DNA from: Rhabdophis nuchalis
Taxonomy: Eukaryota; Chordata; Lepidosauria; Squamata; Natricidae
NCBI GenBank assembly: GCA_039707465.1
Contig: CM077649.1
Location: forward strand, 15,352,501-15,416,500
Reading direction: 5' to 3'
Length of the DNA stretch: 64,000 nucleotides
This document shows positions 27,401 to 33,720 of this stretch, in pieces. Positions within the stretch are counted from its first letter, which is position 1. Every line of letters begins with the position of its first letter. The notes beneath the pieces are model-generated. The model saw only the letters and a program-made list of their open reading frames with translations, searched no databases and was not told the DNA's origin. Position numbers and translations under genes: made by a program.

Positions 27401-28996
27401 GTGGACAGAAAGCTGGGCATCATTTGAAAATTATTTAAATTTAAAACTCCAGTACGTACTTCTTAGGATTTCATATAGGTCTTTAAACAGTATTGTAGAC
27501 CAAAGGATTGAAAAATATTCTACTTTCAAAGAACATTGTACCACAGGGGTCTCCAACCTTTGCAACTTTAAGTCTGAAGGACTTCAGCTCCCAGACTTCT
27601 CCAGCCTGCTTTGCTGGCTGGAAAACTCTGGGAGCTGAACTCCTTCAGACTTAAAGTTGCAAAGGTTGGAGACCCCTGTGGTACCACATACAGGCAAGTG
27701 CAGCACCTCCAAGTCCTACTTCCTAGAAAATACTTCCTTGGCATAATCAATGTTATTGAATCTTGCAGCTACCAGCAACATAGGCAGTAGGGATGCACTT
27801 CTCCTATTTCATTATCATGTAGTCCAAAATGGGCAAATGAAATAAATAAAATCCCCAAGAACCGTATTTATATTTATTTATTCTTGGATCACCAATTCTT
27901 ATCAGATTCAGTAAATTTACATGGAATATAATATCATGTAGTAAAACCAAAGTTCAAAACATTCTAAGAACATCATAAAGAATTCAGCAATATCAAAATA
28001 CCAATATCAATAAATAACTACTTTGTTGTTTTTATATAGTATTATACTCTTAACTCATGGCAACAATCCTTCCCCCAAAACCCTTTAGAAAGGTTTGATT
28101 TTTACCAACTTCTGAAAACTGTTACCAAGGAAACCATTGTAGTTTACATGTGAAGATTGTTCCAGAGTGTTGATGCCAGGAACAAGGGGCAGTGCTTTCT
28201 AGCTTCAGTCCTGTCAGCTGATAGAATTGTGGCACCACTAATAGTTTTGGTGGGAGGGCTATCCTGACAGTTAACTCTATCCTGACAGTTAACTCAGGAT
28301 ACAGTAGATGTCCTGTAGGTATATGAACACTAAGCAATATAGGAATTTATGAGACAACCACTTTTACTTTGAATTGCACCTGAAAAGCTACTGATAACAT
28401 AGAACCTTGCAAGAGGGATATAATGTGATCATAATGCCATGCGGCAGTCAACAAGCTGAATGCTTATTTTTGACCAAGTATGATTTCTGAGTGGTCTTCA
28501 AACCAATTTTATGTAAAGCATGAAAAAGACAATGTCAAAGGTATTCTCTGTTTGAGTGACATTTTTTGATGGGCTGTGATATTGCTGGTGCATCACCTGT
28601 TAGTAGAGCTATGTCCTTTTTCTAGAGCAAAAAATTAAGCATGTTTAAAATTCCAAACCATTTGGAACAAATTGTTGTTGGAGGGATAATGCTGAATCTG
28701 TTCTAAACTCTGTACTCCATGGTCATTGTAGGGATGAGGCTTTGTGAGCATCTTAAGTACTGTTACATGATTTATTTGGTAATACTTGTATTCCATATTT
28801 GCCAAATACTGTAGATATATCTGTACTTCGCATGTTTTTTTTTAAACAATCTGACTTTTTTGTCCTTTCTCTTTGTAGGGAACATATAAAGCAGGTTATA
28901 AAACTTCTATCAAGTATTCGAGCACTGGACCATGCTTTTACAGTCGCAAATGATCATAATGTGAAAGAGTTAAAGAACTTAAGTGACGGGAAATAA
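3274..28996 (+). CDS. PAXBP1: PAXBP1 (GCFC1), PAX3/7-binding GCFC-domain protein, 17 exons, 5' exon missing
   Basis: Joined exons: 3274-3399, 6232-6408, 7525-7746, 8611-8714, 11730-11947, 13329-13518, 18419-18542, 19591-19690, 20642-20757, 21815-22014, 22582-22726, 22818-22939, 23787-23863, 23975-24041, 25016-25162, 26774-26928, 28879-28996. All phases agree, giving one frame of about 801 codons ending in TAA. I recognise the protein from its similarity to human PAXBP1 (917 residues): a Lys-rich start (EVFKVKKSSYSKK), the acidic run NDASDDEDDDEKRR, the YQTMPYGSSYG segment, the coiled-coil-like LEGSSGGIGERYKF block, and the C-terminal GCFC domain (DAYIGLCLPKL, LLGNFLQWYGIF, YLVHLADTIYRNSIG). 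The family is nuclear; PAXBP1 is known to link PAX3/PAX7 to an H3K4 methyltransferase complex, and GCFC proteins are also tied to spliceosome work. The human first exon (about 116 residues, GC-rich) has no counterpart in 1-3273, so it must lie upstream of the window. No inactivating change was seen. The 8714/8715 junction uses a GC donor. Confidence 0.96.
4040..4949. mobile_element. Large foldback DNA element with terminal inverted repeats
   Basis: The ends are inverted copies: CCGTGTTTCCCC followed by AAAATACAACA on the left, and TGTTGTATTTTC followed by GGGGAAACACCG on the right. Inside are further mirrored pairs. One around 4202-4309 has arms GCCGCTGGTAAAAAAA and TTTTTTACCAGCGGC. Another pairs 4433-4478 with 4678-4723, with AGGCAGCCTGCCTG and its complement. 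An A-run/T-run pair carrying CTCATGAGTT lies near 4560-4640. A short LINE 3' end (4375-4430) is included. No transposase is present, so it is non-autonomous. The superfamily is not assigned. Confidence 0.7.
5720..6083. mobile_element. Non-autonomous hAT element with 8-bp target duplication
   Basis: Inverted ends CCGTGATGGCGAACCTATGG and CCATCACTG (right end reads back as CAGTGATGGCTAACC). They are flanked by TTCTAGCT and TTCTAGGT, a 7/8 match as expected for hAT insertions. The interior has a mirrored GCCTCTGGAGG palindrome and G-runs. It lies 148 bases upstream of PAXBP1 exon 3. Confidence 0.78.
6232..6408 (+). CDS. PAXBP1: PAXBP1 exon 3
   Basis: Acceptor TTGTTTCACAG, donor GTTAGC. It encodes a variable acidic region (EQGEEEMEVESEKEDEK) and then the conserved AFSSALSSLNVLRP. 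Poor conservation of the first half is usual for this region. Confidence 0.93.
6656..6902. mobile_element. Mariner-type MITE with TA target site
   Basis: Terminal inverted repeats CAGTGGTACCTC and AAGGTACCACTG are flanked on both sides by TA, the Tc1/mariner signature. It is 247 bases long without coding capacity. The interior has a short direct duplication (AAAGGATGAGTACCA, twice). Confidence 0.72.
7141..7264. mobile_element. Hairpin hAT MITE, copy 1
   Basis: The 124-bp near-perfect palindrome starts CAGTGTTTCTCAACC and ends GGTTGAGAAACACTG. Flanks CTTTACAT and CTTTAGAT match at 7 of 8 bases. The arms carry GATGTCTGGACTTCAA and its complement. Confidence 0.85.
7525..7746 (+). CDS. PAXBP1: PAXBP1 exon 4
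   Basis: Acceptor TTTTTCCCCCTCAG, donor GTAAGC. It encodes EIPDAAFIHAARKKRQMARE, the acidic NDASDDEDDDEKRR run and SVKEKSQRQKIAEEIG. It is highly conserved. An AAT microsatellite begins about 30 bases into the following intron. Confidence 0.96.
7777..7818. repeat. (AAT)n microsatellite next to PAXBP1 exon 4
   Basis: About 14 AAT units start 30 bases after the exon 4 donor. They are followed by a LINE-like stretch (TTTATTGTCATTGT) that may be the source of the tail. Confidence 0.85.
8611..8714 (+). CDS. PAXBP1: PAXBP1 exon 5, non-canonical GC donor
   Basis: Acceptor TTATGTTTAG. It encodes IEGSDDEALIAGEQDEELSR and continues to KGINIPQ. The frame requires the exon to end at CCTCAG, followed by GCACGT. 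Using the GT four bases later (8719) would shift the frame into an early stop in the next exon. It is therefore best read as a GC-AG intron. Confidence 0.9.
9075..9700. repeat. Polypyrimidine tract, (TTTCTC)n / (CT)n
   Basis: About 620 bases of almost pure C/T on the + strand, interrupted mainly by CCATTTCTC units. It gives artificial Ser/Phe/Leu-rich (+) and Arg/Glu-rich (-) open frames. It can form triplex (H-DNA) structures. Confidence 0.95.
10016..10560. repeat. GC-rich tandem repeat, period 209-210 bp
   Basis: The phrase CCAATCCCCCTGGATGTAGC recurs at about 10017, 10226 and 10436, so about 2.6 units of 209-210 bases. Each unit also contains an inverted copy of its own start (GCCTGGCTCGCC against GGCGAGCCAGGC near 10034-10145). 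The array is therefore both tandem and foldback. It lies inside the hAT-type element. Confidence 0.88.
11730..11947 (+). CDS. PAXBP1: PAXBP1 exon 6
   Basis: Acceptor TTCATTCCTGTAG, donor GTAGGG. It encodes VLASHPAQVNNLYYQN, YQTMPYGSSYGMPYTY and PVTIDLVKKQLKD. The Tyr-rich segment is a PAXBP1 hallmark. Confidence 0.94.
12813..12913. repeat. Inverted repeat, 23-bp perfect arms
   Basis: AAAGGTGCTTTTTCAAAAGG plus CAA at 12813-12835 is exactly mirrored at 12891-12913, with a T-rich spacer of 55 bases. The neighbouring TCTCAGTCATCCAGG and CTCATCCAAGAGCT phrases look like an old interspersed repeat of unresolved class. Confidence 0.75.
13329..13518 (+). CDS. PAXBP1: PAXBP1 exon 7
   Basis: Acceptor TTGACCTTTAG, donor GTAAGA. 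It encodes LESMKEFHKANQQHDERHQQ and RLEGSSGGIGERYKFLQEMR up to CFSEK, predicted helical and charged. Confidence 0.94.
13952..14393. other. PAXBP1 intron 7, only a short (CA)n
   Basis: AT-rich intron with TA-rich sequence near 14320-14340 and a (CA)n run at 14342-14362. Nothing else was recognised. Confidence 0.55.
14394..15237. mobile_element. Mariner-like terminal-repeat element with unrelated GC-rich interior
   Basis: The left end TAGGTAATCCTTGATTTACA is mirrored on the right by ATGAATCAAGGACTAGCT. The same terminal style (CAGGTAATC...) occurs with TA target sites at 58902-59280. The interior (about 14540-15060) is GC-richer and has two modest open frames without recognisable domains, so I treat it as non-coding cargo. 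Confidence 0.55.
15238..18418. other. PAXBP1 intron 7 remainder, nothing recognised
   Basis: AT-rich DNA with short open frames only and a C-run at 15881-15900. No exon, RNA gene or clear repeat was found. Confidence 0.5.
18419..18542 (+). CDS. PAXBP1: PAXBP1 exon 8
   Basis: Acceptor TATTTTTACAG, donor GTCAGT. It encodes VLLINELETAMHQLYKQRAS, then RLVQRRQDDIKDESSEFSSH. It follows a 4.9-kb intron. Confidence 0.93.
19591..19690 (+). CDS. PAXBP1: PAXBP1 exon 9
   Basis: Acceptor GTACTCTTACAG, donor GTACTA. It encodes KALMAPNLDSFGRDRNLYQE and HVKRRTAEREAR. It ends with 2 bases of a split Arg codon. Confidence 0.93.
19812..20022 (-). mobile_element. CR1 LINE 3' fragment, antisense
   Basis: It starts with (CAATA)n, then AGCAGAGTTGGAAGGGACCT and TTCTAGTCCAACCCCCTGC, the complement of the CR1 3' end. 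Read on the - strand it gives the ORF2 C-terminus (WNSLPPE-like). It is the inverse of the copy at 47766-48166. Confidence 0.85.
20642..20757 (+). CDS. PAXBP1: PAXBP1 exon 10
   Basis: Acceptor TTCTTTGTAACAG, donor GTTAGA. It encodes an Arg-rich start (ARRRLAREQSGK), then MADHLEGLSSDDEETSTDTT. The donor lies only 52 bases before the target duplication of a hairpin MITE. Confidence 0.92.
20818..20935. mobile_element. Hairpin hAT MITE, copy 2
   Basis: The 118-bp palindrome CAGGGGTCCCCAACCTTTGC ... GCAAAGGTTGGGGACCCCTG has a perfect 8-bp target duplication, TTATAGAC, on both sides. It sits in the intron 60 bases after the PAXBP1 exon 10 donor. Confidence 0.92.
21815..22014 (+). CDS. PAXBP1: PAXBP1 exon 11 (start of GCFC domain)
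   Basis: Acceptor TTTTTTCAATCCTAG, donor GTAAGA. It encodes KSQFEAWRSKYLSSYKDAYI and GLCLPKLLNPLIRLQLLTWN, the strongly conserved first block of the GCFC domain. Confidence 0.95.
22582..22726 (+). CDS. PAXBP1: PAXBP1 exon 12
   Basis: Acceptor TATTTTTAATAG, donor GTACTT. It encodes DKCQDFESMLWFESLLFYGC and an acidic loop, then LLPTIVERVVLQKLT. The next exon follows after only 91 bases. Confidence 0.94.
22818..22939 (+). CDS. PAXBP1: PAXBP1 exon 13
   Basis: Acceptor TCTTCTTTGTTAG, donor GTGACC. It encodes LAETVWDPFSTTQTSRMIAI and TQKLINGYPTVVHAENKNTQ. Confidence 0.94.
23055..23220 (+). mobile_element. tRNA-derived SINE fragment
   Basis: GGTTCTAGTGC resembles a tRNA B box in its usual SINE context, followed by ACTGGGTGATTTGGGCCAGTC, the conserved body phrase of the SINE also seen at 56525. 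The head is degraded. The right side is cut by a half hairpin MITE. Confidence 0.6.
23221..23288. mobile_element. Half of a hairpin hAT MITE (right arm only)
   Basis: GGGAGCTGAAGTCCTTCAGA through GGTTGGGGACCCCTG equals the right arm of the copy at 20818-20935. The left arm is absent and replaced by SINE sequence. Confidence 0.85.
23289..23575. mobile_element. Fragment of a mariner-type 'TTAAGTGAATCTGGCTTC' repeat
   Basis: It shares TTAAGTGAATCTGGCTTC, GGTGATCACATAACC and GTTGTAACTT phrases with the complete copy at 58902-59280. The left terminus is missing. Confidence 0.6.
23787..23863 (+). CDS. PAXBP1: PAXBP1 exon 14
   Basis: Acceptor ATTAACTTTCAG, donor GTAAAC. It encodes TLLKALLLRMRRTLDDDVFM and PLYPK. 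Confidence 0.93.
23975..24041 (+). CDS. PAXBP1: PAXBP1 exon 15
   Basis: Acceptor CTGTTGTCTTTCAG, donor GTAAAC. It encodes VLENKNSGPYLFFQRQFWSS and VK. The preceding intron is only 111 bases. Confidence 0.93.
24477..24606. mobile_element. Hairpin hAT MITE, copy 3
   Basis: The 130-bp palindrome CAGGGGTTCCCAAACTTGGC ... GCCAAGTTTGGGAACCCCTG is flanked by TACTAGTA and TATTAGTA (7/8). The arms contain GAAGACTTGTGGA and its complement, a different subtype from copy 2. Confidence 0.9.
25016..25162 (+). CDS. PAXBP1: PAXBP1 exon 16
   Basis: Acceptor TTTTCTATTTCTATAG, donor GTAAGT. It encodes LLGNFLQWYGIFSNKTLQEL and YILMAFQNSEYGDDSIKKAQ. Confidence 0.95.
25483..25860 (+). mobile_element. tRNA-derived SINE, near full length
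   Basis: A tRNA-like head (GGCTGTGTGATGGCTCCGCA, then GAGACCCAAG as a degenerate B box) is followed by a body with GTAGATAAATAGGTGCCACT, GTCACATGACTGCAG and TAGTCGGCAATGAGTAACTG. This body is common to a squamate SINE family. An internal inverted repeat pairs 25609-25650 with 25660-25702. No terminator-like T-run supports an active gene. Confidence 0.65.
25861..26773. other. PAXBP1 intron 16 remainder, nothing recognised
   Basis: AT-rich DNA with a short CCCA run near 26107-26120. No exon or clear repeat. Confidence 0.5.
26774..26928 (+). CDS. PAXBP1: PAXBP1 exon 17
   Basis: Acceptor ATCTTTTTCTAG, donor GTACTC. It encodes VINCFPKQWFTNLKGNKTVS and RYLVHLADTIYRNSIGSSDV. Confidence 0.94.
27544..27678. 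mobile_element. Hairpin hAT MITE, copy 4
   Basis: The 135-bp palindrome CAGGGGTCTCCAACCTTTGC ... GCAAAGGTTGGAGACCCCTG is flanked by TTGTACCA and TGGTACCA (7/8). The interior has CTGCTTTGCTGGCTGG as the loop region. Confidence 0.9.
27870..28350 (-). mobile_element. Old L2-like LINE fragment, antisense (tentative)
   Basis: On the - strand a short stretch reads STLWNNL followed by a TVFR-like segment, resembling the LINE ORF2 C-terminus (ALWNDLPP... LRLFR). TTTATTTATTC at its start resembles the tail. It is heavily decayed. Confidence 0.4.
28879..28996 (+). CDS. PAXBP1: PAXBP1 last exon, coding part
   Basis: Acceptor TTTCTCTTTGTAG. It encodes EHIKQVIKLLSSIRALDHAF and ends NVKELKNLSDGK, then TAA. 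The stop codon is embedded in an AATAAA hexamer. Confidence 0.95.
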
Positions 28997-29480
28997 AATT
29001 GTGTCAATTAATTCTATAATATAAAATCATTCCTGAATTGTAATTTTGTACATATGTAAAGTTTTCTTAAATGGTAAAAGATTGTTTTTAAAACAAAGTG
29101 CATTCTTAAATACATCGTATGTAATAGTGTTGATGAAAAGTGAAAGCCAAGATTTTTCACATGCATTTTGTTTACAAAAACTTTTATATCCCATGATGGC
29201 CATCTATTCAGTTAATTTCAGAGTAGGACAATGATAAAATGAATAGATGATTTCAGATATGTATACCTCCATAGTTACGTGTTTGAAATGATACCTTTTG
29301 AAGTAACTTTTTGTTGGCTGGAATTGGTCACTACATAATGTATATGGCCTTGTGAGAGTAAACAAGCTTCCCAAATAATACTTTGTTTTTAAAAATACAC
29401 ATGATCATAAAGTAATATTCTTAAAATTTAGAAGGGAAAACCTGAAGTCACCCAATAAATTATATTTCAGGTGAAATTAT
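28997..29480 (+). other. PAXBP1: Probable PAXBP1 3' untranslated region
   Basis: This AT-rich stretch follows the stop. An AATAAA at 28992-28997 overlaps the stop codon and would leave almost no UTR. The next AATAAA is at 29454-29459, which makes a transcript end near 29475-29485 plausible. The end was not proven from sequence alone. Confidence 0.5.
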
Positions 29481-32400
29481 TTGTGCCATGTAAGCTAGAT
29501 TCTTATTTTAGGAGCAACACTCCTAAATTGCATCTTTTTTTCCTAATTCTTTGGAATCCATTTTCTCATAACATAACATAATTTAAAACCCCACAATATC
29601 CATAGGATTTTATATCCTGTGATCATTCACTTCCAAAATTACTTAGATTGTTTAAGATTAACCTTTTGGTTGTCATGGCTTGCTCCTAAGTTTAGCTTGA
29701 ATTGAAAAGAATGTTGTCAGTGTAGATATTCTTCTTTATCTTATCTTATATGTAGTCCTTTGTACCTGGAAAAAGAAATGGACTACCAAACCATCGTACT
29801 TTATCATGGTCTTGTCGTGTGATGGAAAGAAAATATTAAATGTACAGTTTGCCTTTTGGACACTAAGTCATTTCTGAATTCTTTGCCATGATTATTTTCA
29901 ATCATATCCCCAAATGGTGTCAAGCCTTTAGATTTACGTAGTAACACCAAGAAATTGCAGTTAGTATCACCATATTGGCAGCAGACATCAGTAGAATTCA
30001 ATGTGGGCAATTTGCAATGATTTTCTTCTCTTTTTCAAAGAGGAAAGGTAAGAAAGAAGTCTATTTTTATGTGACTAAATAGAATTAAATAGAATAGAAT
30101 ACGCAGGAATATGAAAATACTATCTATATTGATAAATTCTTGGCATTATTTATGTTAGCAATATCTCTTTATTAAATGTAGAACATTGAATGGGAAGGAC
30201 AAATTTTAGCAATTTTCTTTCCAAAGCCCACAGTGTCTCCAATGTTATTCAGCAGCAGAGTTTTGCAATGGGCAGGAAAACATAAGGGCTGATATATAAT
30301 ATGTGTGTCCCATTTTCATTGCACAGTGCTATCAGAAGTCATCTGAGTACAATTCTACCTTATTATGCAGTTATATAACCAAATTCGGTTATGCTAAAAA
30401 AGGAAGAATTAGGATACAGTGATACTGATTACAGTAATAGATACTTTCCTAAAATTTCTTTTAATAGCTCACAAGCTAAGACCAACATTGAAATTTTGGA
30501 GATAAATGATACAAAGAGTTTATTAAACTAGGTGTGAAAAGATGTAATCCAATCAAAGGCTTAGACATCTATGAAGCTGCAGAGAGATTTTGTCACAAGG
30601 GAAACTGCAATTAAGAATAATGCTGATTCATCTTGTGCCTGCTTGCAGACAGTGTTAAAAAAAATTATCATTCATTCACATATTATCCCATATTTTACAC
30701 ACATATGCAAAGTCAGAGGAAGATGTATCCCCAGAAACCTTTATATATAATTTCCACAAATCTGGTCTGGGGAATACATAAAATACATATTTCTAAAATA
30801 AATTTTAGAAATGTTAGAATTTTTTTGGATAAATCCAAAATCAAATTATTCTATGTATTCCTTAAGATAAATTACAATTATTTACATTTGACCATCCCTT
30901 TTTAGAGCTTGCTCTATGATAAATTTTCATGCAACTTTATGTAAAAAAATAAATTTTTCACATTTCTTTTGAGTAACGGATAGCTTTTTCTGAAAAATAA
31001 TATATTAGCATTATCTAGGGCCTTTATAAATTTCAAAATACTTTCATTTTGAAATACAGTTTGAGAGTAATTGTGCTAAAAGTTTGTCTAATGTGTAATG
31101 AAATTCTTCAGCTGAAAGGTTAACAAAACTAATTCTTTAAAACAAGTTATTAATCTAAAATTCCAACAATTTATTTGCTCAAATGTGCATATAATAACAC
31201 TTGATCTAGCTGAAATAAGTAGATGTATAAATAATTCAAAGTCACTAAAAGAAACATTAATTGGAACTTCAAATGTAACTGCTTTCTTAATGCAGAATGT
31301 GCATCCTTTAATTCTTTAAAATGTAGCAACATATATTTGAGCCTCTTTACTAATATGAGATTAGCATAATTTCTGTTTCATTCAATGTGGCTTTTACTTT
31401 AATTCTGTAAAAGGCAGTAGTTTATCAGGTTATCAATTAATTGTTTCTTAAAGATTGTGACAATAGCAATATAGTTATAATACAGTTAAAAATTCTAAAG
31501 TAAGTAAATGCCCTAGTCTCATCCTGATAAAAATATTTTAAGAGAAAGGAGCTTTGAAGCAATCAATGTTTTTAAGAAAGTTGTAATAACTTATGAAAAA
31601 TATTCCACATAGCCAAATTACATGCATTACTAAATTTCTTAAGGCACATAACTTTGTGAATACATAGTGCAGGATGCTAGGAAACACAAATTTATACAAC
31701 TCTAAAGTCTGCTTTTAAAGGTTGTTACTTGACTTTTTATCTCAAAAAATTACTCTTCCACTTCTAATTAATGTAGTTGGACTAAAATTATGGGGCAGAC
31801 AATTCAGTGATAGCATGTGGATAAATCAGTCCTGCTTTATACTCTTCAAAGTCTGCATACTCCTTGCCATCATTTCTCTCATATTTCAATTTTTAAATAT
31901 GTAAGTATATAGAAGCTCACATCCTGACGCAGTTGTATAAATTAATAAACTTTTAAAGAAATAATGTATTAAGAAATATCATCCAAAAACAAAGCAATGG
32001 TAGCAATACTAATTACCATAATGCAAAATACAAAAAATACTACTACAGTTAAAATACTGATTCTTTAAAAATAACATTATGCCTGACTGTCACAGAAGTT
32101 CCAAAGAGTTGAACATTTAAGGAAAAAAATATTTTCTTAGAATGGCTTGTCGGTTACCAAACATTTTAAAGTAAAAGCCAAAATAAGTTTTAGACTAACA
32201 AGCATGTTTTGGATAGAAGTATTTACAATTCAAAATACATTACATACAAGAGTCAAGCATTTATTTATTTTTTTGGATTGGCTGGAATGATAAACATTAC
32301 ATTAGGAAACAGCCCCTTGCCTACTTAAGGTCCCACTGAAATTTCTAAGACCTGTGCAAACTACCATCTCGTTGACCGTGGATTTAGTCTACTGAAGTCA

Positions 32401-32620
32401 ATACTATAAACCTGTCGATGTCTAAACGCAAGTTCGTTAGTAATATAGATTGGCTGGAGATCAGATATGCTTAAAATCTCTTCCAAGTATTTCAATGGCT
32501 TAAAAAAAAAACCACAAATGGTAAACGTTTTTACTTTACCATTCAAAATTACAAATGAGACAATATCCTACCATGAAGGCACATTTGAAAACCGAATTTG
32601 GGCTTTCTGATTTTAACTGA
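29481..32620. other. Intergenic DNA between PAXBP1 and SYNJ1
   Basis: AT-rich. I saw no exon, CpG island or recognisable repeat. Short open frames are at chance level. Confidence 0.5.
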
Positions 32621-32624
32621 CCAG

Positions 32625-32968
32625 AGGGGTCCTTGGTGCTCTCTGAGCTTGCTTGTTTTCTGGCAGACGGTTTATTACCCAAACTAGGTAACATCAAAAC
32701 TAGCTAGGAAAAGAGCCCAAGAAAGTGGGCAAAAAATGATACGGCTCATGATTACAGACGCATACCTCAGATTGGAAAAAAAAATCTGCACACCAACCTC
32801 AAAGAACAGTTGGAACAGACCTACCATATCAGAGCATATGGAGACTGGCCACAATCATGAATTCGGTACATAGCAAAGAGATGCTGGGAAAAGAAAAACC
32901 AAAATGCAAAGCAAGTGCCTTAAACTCAATAGACTAGCACTGATGATGTTACCTATGCCAGAGGATCA
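32625..32968. mobile_element. Unclassified interspersed repeat
   Basis: CCTTGGTGCTCTCTGAGCTT and ACTAGGTAACATC recur at 43963-44290 (CTTGGTTCTCTCTAAGCTTG, CTGGGTAACATC). This shows dispersed copies of one family. Class unresolved. Confidence 0.55.
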
Positions 32969-32984
32969 AGGACCCCTTATGGGG

Positions 32985-33119
32985 CAGGGGTTCCCAAACT
33001 TGGCAACTTGAAGACTTGTGGACTTCAACTCCCAGAATTCTCCAGGCAGCTCTGCTGGCTGGAGAATTCTGGGAGTTGAAGTCCACAAGTCTTCAAGTTG
33101 CCAAGTTTGGGAACCCCTG
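32985..33119. mobile_element. Hairpin hAT MITE, copy 5
   Basis: The 135-bp palindrome is of the same subtype as copy 3 (CAGGGGTTCCCAAACTTGGC). No matching 8-bp flanks are seen (TTATGGGG, CGTAACCC), so one flank has been altered or rearranged. It lies about 450 bp upstream of the SYNJ1 CpG-rich promoter. Confidence 0.88.
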
Positions 33120-33419
33120 CGTAACCCTAAGCTACAAATATTCTCTTTTGTTGGTATTAACTGATCAGCTTTAAAAAAAAATGGTTTTGGTTGCCAGAGC
33201 AAAGAGATCGGTCACTTCACATTTAAGACGGGCAGTGAGCAACATGCGTGAACCTGCATTCAGAAAAGGGCGGGGGAGCTGGCTTGACAAATGAAATGAC
33301 CACTTTAATTATTTGCATGGTTTATTTATCGCTTACGAGTCGGAGAAAAAAAGGCTCACAGACTTCAGAGGAACTTATCGTCCACCACTGGCGTCTATTA
33401 CCGCATTCTGAAGTACTAA

Positions 33420-33720
33420 GAGCCGAAAGAGAGGGGGGGGGGGGGCGGGAGAGACGTCTCCGAATCAAGAGACAAGACGAGCGAGACACAGAAGGGCCGC
33501 CAAACTCCGCCCCACCCCTCCTCGCGGAAGCCAGCCTTTTGTTGCCCCGCTCTCCCCAGACTCCCTCCCACCACTTCCGGCGAGGGGCGGTATAATGCGG
33601 AAGTGGTGGGTCAGTCACAGAGGAAGTGAGGCAGGTGCCTCAGACAGCGGCACCGAGGAGCTCCGCCGGAGGCCGGTAAGGAACACTGAACGAAGAGGTT
33701 GCTTTGACCTGTTTGGAGTC
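33420..33720 (+). promoter_or_regulatory. SYNJ1: SYNJ1 CpG-rich promoter with paired ETS motifs
   Basis: A local rise in GC and CpG against AT-rich surroundings. A perfect 13-bp inverted repeat, CCCACCACTTCCG at 33567-33579 and CGGAAGTGGTGGG at 33598-33610, carries an ETS core (CTTCCG/CGGAAG) in each arm. A GC box GGGGCGG (33584-33590) and TATAAT (33591-33596) lie between the arms. A splice donor follows at 33676. The start site was not determined. Confidence 0.75.
33600..33675 (+). other. SYNJ1: SYNJ1 5' untranslated exon 1 (5' end uncertain)
   Basis: The donor GGCCG|GTAAGG fits well and splices in principle to the acceptor at 36218/36219, 22 bases before the SYNJ1 ATG. The 5' limit is a guess inside the CpG-rich region. 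An upstream ATG at 33595 would be included only if transcription starts before it. Confidence 0.6.
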
